Shown here: positions 1-5,830 of the stretch, piece after piece
Layout of the letters: each line of letters starts with the position of its first letter
Position numbering within the stretch: position 1 is the first letter of the stretch
From: Draconibacterium sp.
GTDB taxonomy: Bacteria > Bacteroidota > Bacteroidia > Bacteroidales > Prolixibacteraceae
Direction: 5' to 3'
Length of the DNA stretch: 9,963 nucleotides
NCBI GenBank assembly: GCA_015493625.1
Contig: WGCT01000057.1
Location: 1-9,963 of the forward strand
Notes under the pieces: generated by a model
What the model was told of the DNA's origin: nothing
Databases searched by the model: none
Seen by the model: the letters and a program-made list of their open reading frames with translations, nothing else
Position numbers and translations under genes: made by a program

Positions 1-473
1 CGAGCCATCTCAAGGTTTTGCTCCTGATCTTTACCAACCGGAACAAAATCGGCTTTATGAATAATAATATCGGCAGCCATTAAAACAGGGTAAGTTAACA
101 GTCCGGCATTTACATTGTCGGGTTGCTGACGAGCTTTATCTTTAAACGAAGTAGTGCGCTCCAATTCACCTAAATAGGCATTCATATTCAGAAAAGCATA
201 AAGTTCCGAAACTTCGGGTACATCGCTCTGAATAAAAATAGTTGCCTTTTCGGGGTCAATTCCACAGGCAAGATATTCAGCCAAAACCTGGCGAACACCG
301 GCTTGTAAATTCCCAGGTGTTGGATGCGTGGTTAACGAGTGAATGTCGGCAATAAAAAAATAGCACCTAAAATCGTTTTGCATTTTAATAAAGTTCTGCA
401 CAGCACCAAAGTAATTTCCGAGGTGCAAAAATCCTGTAGGTCTTATCCCGCTTACAACTGTCGGTTTGTTCAT
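1..473 (-). CDS. trpS: Tryptophanyl-tRNA synthetase, N-terminal part (runs off left edge)
   Basis: This cytoplasmic class I aminoacyl-tRNA synthetase charges tRNA-Trp with tryptophan using ATP. The first 157 codons are present. The protein begins MNKPTVVSGIRPTGFLHLGN, which holds the TGxLHLGN form of the HIGH ATP-binding signature at residues 13-20. Further family segments follow: FIADIHSLTT near residues 40-49, LMAADIII at 131-138 and VPVGKDQEQNLEMA at 144-157. The KMSKS loop and anticodon-binding domain lie beyond the window. The ATG at 473 is chosen because the conserved N-terminus starts at once and no longer in-frame homologous sequence precedes it. The gene is separated from the upstream cytochrome operon by a terminator at 571-611 and has its own -7 element at 499-506, so it is probably an independent housekeeping unit. 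Identity is near certain. Confidence 0.97.
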   Translation of the reverse strand, partial: MNKPTVVSGIRPTGFLHLGNYFGAVQNFIKMQNDFRCYFFIADIHSLTTHPTPGNLQAGVRQVLAEYLACGIDPEKATIFIQSDVPEVSELYAFLNMNAYLGELERTTSFKDKARQQPDNVNAGLLTYPVLMAADIIIHKADFVPVGKDQEQNLEMA

Positions 474-498
474 CTTAATTCTTGTTTTTAAAGTGCTG

Positions 499-506
499 CA
501 AAAATA
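499..506 (-). promoter_or_regulatory. Candidate Bacteroidota -7 element for trpS
   Basis: On the minus strand this reads TATTTTTG, a match to the TAnnTTTG -7 consensus of Bacteroidota sigma factors. It would place the transcript start near 492-494, giving a leader of about 20 nt before the ATG at 473. It lies downstream of the operon terminator, as expected for a separate promoter. No TTG -33 box is seen 17-23 bp upstream, so the assignment rests on the -7 match and position only. Confidence 0.45.
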
Positions 507-570
507 GATATTCGAACCTAAACTAAAAAATGTATTGAACGAAGAAGGTGAAAAAACGGTTATTGGTAAC

Positions 571-611
571 AAAAAAAGTGGCATTCCGGAAATTGGAGAT
601 GCCACTTTTTT
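571..611 (-). terminator. Hairpin terminator of the cytochrome operon
   Basis: A perfect 13-bp inverted repeat has arms AAAAAAGTGGCAT (572-584) and ATGCCACTTTTTT (599-611) around a 14-nt loop. Read on the minus strand the stem ends in a run of seven T. It starts 16 bases after the stop codon of the cytochrome b-PAS gene, so it is well placed to end the minus-strand operon before trpS. A/T runs on both sides would let it work in both directions, but no plus-strand gene needs it here. Confidence 0.85.
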
Positions 612-627
612 GTTGATAAAGTTTCAA

Positions 628-1959
628 TTAATTTGTATCGTTCAGTTTTGTAATGTCGAGAATAAAACCTTCCATTCCAACAATTTTGTTTCCAATATAA
701 ATTGGATTTGCCGAAAGAATATGTTTGCCGGTTGAGCCGTCTTTGCATCTGCGTTCGGCAATAACTCCCGAGATGGTTTCGCCTGCCATTACTTTTTTGA
801 AAGACTCTTCAAGTTTCCCAACTTCCGATGGTTTTCTTGTAAGTTCGAAATGGTGCCCGATTACTTCGTCTTTACTGTCGAATTTATAGAGTTTAAGCCA
901 CGCTTCGTTTACATCGACAATAACGCCGTTTTCGTCGAGGCGATAATAGCCGGCGCCACTGTTACGAACGGCAAAGGTCATGTGTTCGTTCAGTTTTTCT
1001 GCTTCCGAAATATCGAGAATAAAACCTCCCAGTCCAACAATTTCTCCGTCTTCGAAAACCGGATTTGCCGATAGCAGATGTTTGCCGGTCGAACCATCGA
1101 AACATTTTCGTGTAACGGGAATTCCGGTAATTATTTCGCCGTTTAATACTTTGGCTACCAAATCGTCTAATTCTGTCAGGTTCTTTTTGTCGCGAGTTAC
1201 CGCGTAGTGTTTGCCAACCACTTTACTGCGGTCTTTGCATTTATACATTTCGAGCCAGGCATCGTTAACGTCAAGTATTGTTCCGTTTAAGTCGAGGCGG
1301 TAGTAGCCGGCAACACTCTCGTCGACAGCTTTTTGCAGATTTTGCATACGCTCCTCTTTTTCGTCAATGTCAATCACTTCCCATCCGGTAATCATTGCTT
1401 TAATGCTCGAGAGCGGTGTGTCGCCGGTGGTTGTTAAATAAACGTGCGCAATAACAAAAGCCAGCAAAGTAAATGCCCCGAAAGTGTGAATTACGGCAAT
1501 GGTACTTAATCCGAAAACATGCCCCGGATTGTTTGGATACACATAAAATAGGTAGATGAATCCGGTAATTACCTGAACCGGAAGTACCAGCAGTTTTAGT
1601 CCGAGATAAATAAGGCGTTGTAACGGATTAAACTTGTTGTAAATGGTTTTATGGGTAGGGTGGGGAGCTCCTTTAAAAATACCTGTTATGTAGTACGAAA
1701 TTTGTTCTTTTATAAATTTTGTTGTGGGAATGTACTGTTTCCACTCGCCGGTAACAAAATGCCAGAAAATGGCAAAAACAATAAGAACCAGTAGCGCCCA
1801 TGCGGCAATGTTGTGAAGTTGCACTGCATGTTGAAATCCTATTATATGGTAGGCACCGTGAACTTCGAATCCGGTAAATGCCAAAAAGAAAATTAGTAAT
1901 GCCTGATTCCAGTGCCAGAATCTCTCAAATCCTCTGTATATATATGTCTTCTTCTTCAT
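628..1959 (-). CDS. Membrane cytochrome b with two C-terminal PAS domains
   Basis: The 443-residue protein probably takes electrons from the quinol pool and passes them to the octaheme cytochrome encoded just upstream. Residues 1-200 form a four-helix di-heme cytochrome b of the b561 / formate dehydrogenase gamma type. Hydrophobic segments lie near 18-35, 48-70, 114-140 and 153-176. Likely haem-ligand histidines are H16 (in RFWHWNQ), H49 or H67, H158 and H172; the last two are 14 residues apart, as in FdnI. After a short charged linker come two PAS domains (about 205-318 and 324-437), each with AGYYRLDxNG, DVNxAW, a CxDGSTGKH loop and a GFILDI end. No kinase, GGDEF or HTH domain follows; the chain stops seven residues after the second GFILDI. 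The start lies 10 bp after the octaheme stop codon, so the two are surely co-transcribed. The cytochrome call is firm. The PAS ligand and purpose are unknown. Confidence 0.88.
   Translation of the reverse strand: MKKKTYIYRGFERFWHWNQALLIFFLAFTGFEVHGAYHIIGFQHAVQLHNIAAWALLVLIVFAIFWHFVTGEWKQYIPTTKFIKEQISYYITGIFKGAPHPTHKTIYNKFNPLQRLIYLGLKLLVLPVQVITGFIYLFYVYPNNPGHVFGLSTIAVIHTFGAFTLLAFVIAHVYLTTTGDTPLSSIKAMITGWEVIDIDEKEERMQNLQKAVDESVAGYYRLDLNGTILDVNDAWLEMYKCKDRSKVVGKHYAVTRDKKNLTELDDLVAKVLNGEIITGIPVTRKCFDGSTGKHLLSANPVFEDGEIVGLGGFILDISEAEKLNEHMTFAVRNSGAGYYRLDENGVIVDVNEAWLKLYKFDSKDEVIGHHFELTRKPSEVGKLEESFKKVMAGETISGVIAERRCKDGSTGKHILSANPIYIGNKIVGMEGFILDITKLNDTN
645..1005 (-). repeat. Second copy of the intragenic PAS-coding duplication
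   Basis: This stretch encodes PAS domain 2 and resembles the stretch that starts about 357 bp upstream in the same gene (PAS 1, about 1005-1347). The 357-bp period equals 119 codons exactly, as judged from the paired GFILDI motifs at residues 312 and 431. Shared DNA words include AATAAAACCT at 661-670 and 1018-1027. It looks like an internal tandem duplication that is still recognisable at DNA level. Confidence 0.75.
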
Positions 1960-1969
1960 AATTCTTCAA

Positions 1970-3574
1970 TTATTTTTTAATAATTCGTAGTGTTGCGTGA
2001 ATGATAACTCCGAGTAACGAGAGGAGAATCATAATAACTCCTGTTACATCGAGCAGGTTATTATAGTCGCGTCCGGGCAGGTAAAAGTCGGTTACTTTAG
2101 CCAGCCTTCCGTTACGCGAGTGGCACTCGGTACAGGTAAGCGACTCTTCGCGCGGTGCTACCATGTGGTTTACCGGCCAGTCCATTTGAGTTGAAACAAA
2201 TCCAAACTTCCCACTGTATGGAAGACCAACTTCAGCCATTCCGGTTTTCGCGGCTTTATTCCAGTCGAAATTTAACCAGTACGAAGTGGTGTCTTTCCCA
2301 AACAGATGAGGAATTATCATGTAATTATTTTTGGCGTCGTAAATCTGCTTTCCTGTAAATCGTTTAACCGGAATAATTTTTGAATTCTTATCGGTGTAGT
2401 TGCCTAAAAAGTAGTTTAAATGAACTGTTTTTGTCGGGTCAATTTTGTCGCCCATTATATAGTGGCGTGCTTCTCCGTTCGACCAAATGTATTCGGGTTT
2501 AACATTTTTCTTCCAAATAAAGCTACCCTTTTTGGTGTGATACGTCATTGCTCCGGCACTGTCTTTTTTCATCATCATGCTTCCATCGGGATTAAATTTC
2601 CCGGCGGTCGACCAGTCCCAGTACATTTTTGTCGGATTAACTTTTGCAAACTCGGGAATATGGCAAGTCTGGCAAGCAATCCGGTCGGTGTGCTCGTTTA
2701 ATATCGGGTTTTTATGAGGTGCTTCGGTGTGGCACTCTTCGCAACTAACCCGGTTTTTGTTGGCCGACGCAATAGAATACAAGTTCCCTTTAATGTCGTG
2801 TCTTTTGGTTTTGTGGCACTCTATACAACCCATATTTGCACTGTTCATTCCCATATGAACATCAACTTTTCGCGATGTTTTATTCAATGCCATCTCCAAA
2901 TCGCCGTGTTTTACATTGTTTCCGCCACCGCCAACATAATGGCAGGCGCCACAGTTATGACGCTGTGGTTTCCCAATGCTTCTTAAAACTTTTTTGTAAT
3001 CGAACGGATGCGAAGCAATTCCGCAAATTACTAGCTCTTCTTTTGCAGGAAGCCCGTAATCGCCGGTGGCTTTTTTGTAAATTCCCGATTGGTCGTGGCA
3101 AACAATACAGTCGATGTTTCTGCTGTCGTCGAATTTTGCATTCATGTCTTTCCACCCATAACCAATATGGCAACTCGAACAGAGCTTTTCGTTCGATTTT
3201 GTGCCGATACAGAAATTGTTTACAATGTTTTTTTTGCCAAGCATAATGGTGTCGCCATTATCTTTAATGTATGGTTTCGCCCATTTCCAGTGCGAAGTGG
3301 CCATCACTTCCTGGTCGGTTTTGTTGTGGCACGAAAGACAGGCTTCGGTTATTTGCTGGGGCGAATCAAAGTCTTGTTGCAAAATTTTAAATTTGCTGTG
3401 GTCGACTTTGGCAACGGTGTCGACCTCGTAATTAACAAGTTTAATAGGAACGTGCTCAGTGTGTGTGGTTGTGTTGTAAATGTAGATACCACCTAGTACC
3501 CATGGAATGGCAATAGCGATAAACAAAGCTAAAAGCTTAATGAATTTTTGTTGCGATTTTTTAACTGTTAGCAT
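1970..3574 (-). CDS. Octaheme c-type cytochrome, tetrathionate reductase (OTR) family
   Basis: The 534-residue protein carries exactly eight CXXCH haem-c motifs: CLSCH 79-83, CSSCH 132-136, CIVCH 156-160, CGACH 208-212, CIECH 250-254, CEECH 278-282, CQTCH 301-305 and CTECH 481-485. Number and spacing fit the octaheme tetrathionate reductase family. The characterised Shewanella member reduces tetrathionate and also nitrite and hydroxylamine in vitro, and has an active-site haem with a lysine ligand. K167 or K168, after the third motif, is my candidate for that lysine. A hydrophobic segment at about 13-33 (uncleaved signal anchor) and another at 508-528 would hold the haem domain in the periplasm from both ends. 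About 175 residues without a haem motif separate haems 7 and 8. Two further cysteines, C122 and C184, lie outside haem motifs. The gene is second in a three-gene operon, 41 bp after the unknown protein and 10 bp before cytochrome b. The substrate in this organism is not established. Confidence 0.9.
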   Translation of the reverse strand: MLTVKKSQQKFIKLLALFIAIAIPWVLGGIYIYNTTTHTEHVPIKLVNYEVDTVAKVDHSKFKILQQDFDSPQQITEACLSCHNKTDQEVMATSHWKWAKPYIKDNGDTIMLGKKNIVNNFCIGTKSNEKLCSSCHIGYGWKDMNAKFDDSRNIDCIVCHDQSGIYKKATGDYGLPAKEELVICGIASHPFDYKKVLRSIGKPQRHNCGACHYVGGGGNNVKHGDLEMALNKTSRKVDVHMGMNSANMGCIECHKTKRHDIKGNLYSIASANKNRVSCEECHTEAPHKNPILNEHTDRIACQTCHIPEFAKVNPTKMYWDWSTAGKFNPDGSMMMKKDSAGAMTYHTKKGSFIWKKNVKPEYIWSNGEARHYIMGDKIDPTKTVHLNYFLGNYTDKNSKIIPVKRFTGKQIYDAKNNYMIIPHLFGKDTTSYWLNFDWNKAAKTGMAEVGLPYSGKFGFVSTQMDWPVNHMVAPREESLTCTECHSRNGRLAKVTDFYLPGRDYNNLLDVTGVIMILLSLLGVIIHATLRIIKK

Positions 3575-3615
3575 TATAATTGGTTTTTAGACTTATTAAT
3601 AAGATAGCTGTTTTT

Positions 3616-4329
3616 TTATACTGAAAAGGTCTGCTCTAAATGGTGTTGAAGCTCTTTAAATCTGTTTTTATCGCAATGTTCGGAGTAGATTCCTACAAAA
3701 TCCCAAACATCGTCTTTTACAAATAACGAAACAAGCGACGAGTCGAACAGGTGAAAGTTGCAGCTGAATTTTATGCTTTCCATTCCTGTTAAAAATGTAT
3801 CGAATTCAATTGGTTTTGGAATTTTAAAAAAGAACTGATTTGGATTCTCTTTGTCTTGATAAATTCCTTTATCGAGTTCTTTAAACTCAATATACTTTTT
3901 AAAGTAAATTAAACTGTTGTAGCTCTCAATACTTTTTGAAGGCAGAAACTTAATGCCAAGTTTTTTAAACTCGGCAACTAATTTTGGTAGAATATCTTTG
4001 TTTTCGATATTTACACGAATACAAGCGTGCGATTTGTTTTTTACAACTACCTGCCCCGGAGCAATTCGTAAACGTAAATTAAACTGTTTTGTCAGCAGCG
4101 GAACATTACGGAGAATGATGTCTTGAAAACATGCAATTTGTTTCTTTACCGGCAAAAACAGATGCCAGTCGTGAACATGTTTGTTCTCGGGGAAATTATT
4201 TTTCGAATAGTAGCCAGGCTTGGGATCCGACTCTAAAACCAGACAGCTTAAACTTTTGCTAAGCGGCGAACTGGCCATGTCAATCTTCATCGAGAAGCAG
4301 GTTAACCCTGCCATATCTTGATTGTTCAT
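3616..4329 (-). CDS. Conserved-looking soluble protein of unknown function, first gene of the octaheme operon
   Basis: I do not recognise this 237-residue protein. It has no signal peptide, no membrane segment, no CXXCH motif and no clear nucleotide-binding or HTH signature, so it is probably cytoplasmic. Visible features are an N-terminal stretch ending SDPKPGYYSKNNFP (34-47), the histidine-tryptophan patch HVHDWHLFLP (51-60), a basic segment about 82-100, and alternating hydrophobic and charged segments that suggest a compact alpha/beta fold. Cysteines occur at 11, 29, 67, 103, 190 and 219, without metal-site spacing. Its stop codon is 41 bp before the octaheme start, and a -7 element lies about 60 bp upstream of its ATG, so it is the promoter-proximal gene of the respiratory operon. 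That position suggests a role in maturation, regulation or sensing for the cytochromes, but this is inference only. Internal ATGs (M6, M14, M18) are possible alternative starts. Confidence 0.75.
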   Translation of the reverse strand: MNNQDMAGLTCFSMKIDMASSPLSKSLSCLVLESDPKPGYYSKNNFPENKHVHDWHLFLPVKKQIACFQDIILRNVPLLTKQFNLRLRIAPGQVVVKNKSHACIRVNIENKDILPKLVAEFKKLGIKFLPSKSIESYNSLIYFKKYIEFKELDKGIYQDKENPNQFFFKIPKPIEFDTFLTGMESIKFSCNFHLFDSSLVSLFVKDDVWDFVGIYSEHCDKNRFKELQHHLEQTFSV

Positions 4330-4387
4330 CTTTTCTGTTTTTTAAAGTTTTTATTTTTTTAATTTAAAACTTAATTGGATGGCGGCA

Positions 4388-4395
4388 CAAATATA
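4388..4395 (-). promoter_or_regulatory. Candidate -7 element for the octaheme operon
   Basis: On the minus strand the sequence is TATATTTG, an exact TAnnTTTG match. A transcript start near 4381-4383 would give a leader of about 50 nt before the ATG at 4329. No TTG -33 box is visible at the usual 17-23 bp distance, so an activator may be needed or the site may be fortuitous. Confidence 0.45.
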
Positions 4396-4620
4396 ATGAA
4401 TTTATGTTCGTTGTGGTAGGGTTGTGTCGTAGATTCATTCTAATTAAACAACTTTAATTTGATGGTATAAAAACGATGTTGTTCTTTGTGATTATGTTCG
4501 ACGTTTCTCCACTTTGTTTATTCGTTAAAGTTGTGAGCAATAAGAGTGAAATTATTGCTTTTTTTTGGGTACGATTTGTAGTCGCCAGTGGTTGGTGCGT
4601 AGACAATTTGTATTTTCCTG

Positions 4621-4649
4621 TTGTTGAAAAAACAGTTGATGTATATTTG
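4621..4649 (+). promoter_or_regulatory. Candidate promoter of the GntR regulator operon
   Basis: A TTG at 4621-4623 is followed after 18 bp by TATATTTG at 4642-4649. This fits the Bacteroidota consensus TTG-N17-23-TAnnTTTG. The predicted transcript start is near 4654-4656, leaving a leader of about 130 nt before the ATG at 4788. The short tandem repeats that may be operators lie inside that leader. It is the only site on this strand in the gap with both boxes. Confidence 0.55.
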
Positions 4650-4731
4650 TCCTGAATGAATAAACAATGGTATAGTGTGGTACAGCTATTTAAAAGTCAT
4701 CTAAATATTCATAAATACTTGTATAAAATAA

Positions 4732-4752
4732 ATATTAGTGCGTATATTAGTG
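4732..4752 (+). repeat. 9-bp direct repeat ATATTAGTG, period 12
   Basis: ATATTAGTG occurs at 4732-4740 and again at 4744-4752, separated by CGT. The pair lies just before the tandem ATAGCACAGT repeat and may belong to the same regulatory site, or may be chance in AT-rich DNA. Confidence 0.5.
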
Positions 4753-4764
4753 GTTCAAAGAAAA

Positions 4765-4784
4765 ATAGCACAGTATAGCACAGT
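4765..4784 (+). repeat. Tandem 10-bp repeat ATAGCACAGT, possible operator
   Basis: Two perfect head-to-tail copies of ATAGCACAGT (4765-4774 and 4775-4784) end three bases before the regulator ATG at 4788. A 10-bp period places both copies on the same face of the helix. The location covers the expected ribosome binding region, so a bound protein could block transcription elongation or translation. Autoregulation by the adjacent GntR protein is plausible but unproven. Confidence 0.6.
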
Positions 4785-4787
4785 GAG

Positions 4788-5813
4788 ATGATTACAAGTA
4801 TTTCTCAGTCGTTAAAAGAGAGGATTAGAAACTGGGTTTTAGTGAAAATTCAGGGTGGGGAGTGGCTTCCCGGCGAAAAAATTTCGTCGATAAATCAAAT
4901 TGCTATAGAGTTTGATGCAAGTCGCGAAACTGTTCGGCTGAGTTTGGAGAATCTTGTTCAGCGCGGAGTTCTGCAACCGAAGCAGGGAATGGGTTATTTT
5001 GTCGCTTCGCAGAGTGGAATAAACTTGCGGGTAGCGCTTCTTTGTAAAATAGATGGCGTGTATGTAAAACCAATTTATCAGGGGTTGGTTGACGAAACAG
5101 GAGAAAATATCTCCATACAAATTAACGAAATACGTCAACCGCAAAAAGCGTTAACTGCACTGCTCGAAGATTTTATTACCCGCCAGGCCATCGACCGCAT
5201 TCTTATTATTCCCGAACCGGGGAAAGAGGAAGAAATTGATGCTTTTCTGCGGCCCTTTAAACGCCGCATTCAAATAGGCTGGATTGATAAAGCCCCTGCA
5301 AAAACAAAAGACCCGGTGTTTTTGTGCGATTATAAGGCGTGTGTAAATATTATTGTAGATCATTATAGAAATAGCGATATAGAACAAATGTTTTATTACT
5401 CACGAAATCCTGAAGACCATTCGATATTCACAACCATGCGCAAAACATTCAGGAAAGCAATCTCTTCTAACAGCAATTCAAATCTTGTTATTTCCGACTG
5501 GCAACATTTGTTGTCGATAATTAATAGGCAAAACAAGCCGATTGGTATTTTAGCTGAGTCGGATATTGAGGCTGTTTTTTTGCTTTCGCGATTAAAATCT
5601 AATAGCATAAAAGTTCCTCAGCAGGTTTCAATAATAAGTTGCGATAATTCGGAAATTACAGAGATGGTAACACCAACAATAACTTCGGTTGACCCCGGTT
5701 TTATAGAGGTAGGTAGAAAAGTAAGAAACTGGATTAATGGTGAAGTGGAAAATAGTTCACCAGTAAAATTCTACTCAACACCGATTTTAATAAAGAAAGA
5801 GAGTTCAATATAA
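4788..5813 (+). CDS. GntR-family transcriptional regulator with LacI-like ligand-binding domain
   Basis: The 341-residue protein is a two-domain DNA-binding regulator. Residues 1-74 form a GntR winged helix-turn-helix, with WLPGEKISSINQIAIEFDAS (26-45) leading into the recognition helix SRETVRLSLENLVQRGVL (45-62) and the wing QPKQGMGYFV (63-72). From about residue 80 the chain resembles a periplasmic-binding-protein fold as in LacI/GalR. It opens with INLRVALLC, and the C-terminal part shows the pattern of AESDIEAVFLLSRLKSNSIK, VPQQVSIISCDN, PTITSVDPGFIEVGRKVRNW. Regulators of this combined type usually sense a sugar or related metabolite. The stop codon is 17 bp before the hydrolase-like lipoprotein gene, so regulator and target are probably in one operon. 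No clear Shine-Dalgarno sequence precedes the ATG, which is common in this phylum. The ligand is unknown. Confidence 0.9.
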   Translation: MITSISQSLKERIRNWVLVKIQGGEWLPGEKISSINQIAIEFDASRETVRLSLENLVQRGVLQPKQGMGYFVASQSGINLRVALLCKIDGVYVKPIYQGLVDETGENISIQINEIRQPQKALTALLEDFITRQAIDRILIIPEPGKEEEIDAFLRPFKRRIQIGWIDKAPAKTKDPVFLCDYKACVNIIVDHYRNSDIEQMFYYSRNPEDHSIFTTMRKTFRKAISSNSNSNLVISDWQHLLSIINRQNKPIGILAESDIEAVFLLSRLKSNSIKVPQQVSIISCDNSEITEMVTPTITSVDPGFIEVGRKVRNWINGEVENSSPVKFYSTPILIKKESSI

Positions 5814-5830
5814 ATTTTACTTATAGGGTT

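Larger units (their letters stand above)
4330..4787. other. Divergent intergenic region (458 bp)
   Basis: This AT-rich stretch lies between the minus-strand octaheme operon and the plus-strand regulator gene and contains no credible coding region. It holds a -7 element in each direction (4388-4395 minus, 4642-4649 plus) and a 9-bp direct repeat ATATTAGTG at 4732-4740 and 4744-4752. A tandem 10-bp repeat follows at 4765-4784. TTATGTTCG also occurs twice (4402-4410 and 4492-4500), which may be chance. The roughly 245 bp between the two -7 elements hold nothing else I can name. Confidence 0.6.

Noticed and set aside
535..735. Plus-strand frame of 66 codons across the terminator and the end of the cytochrome b gene
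   Set aside because: It runs through the terminator hairpin and antisense to the second PAS domain; no independent support.
2155..3496. Several plus-strand open frames of 67 to 136 codons inside the octaheme gene
   Set aside because: They lie antisense to a gene with eight haem motifs, start at arbitrary positions and show no domain pattern; they are shadows of the real frame.
4402..4500. TTATGTTCG occurring twice, 90 bp apart, in the divergent intergenic region
   Set aside because: A nine-base match in AT-rich DNA at this distance can easily be chance, and it has no symmetry or relation to the predicted promoters.
4668..4684. Imperfect palindrome-like stretch GGTATAGTGTGGTACAG just after the predicted regulator promoter
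   Set aside because: The position would suit an operator, but only the outer GTA halves are symmetric, too weak to call a site.
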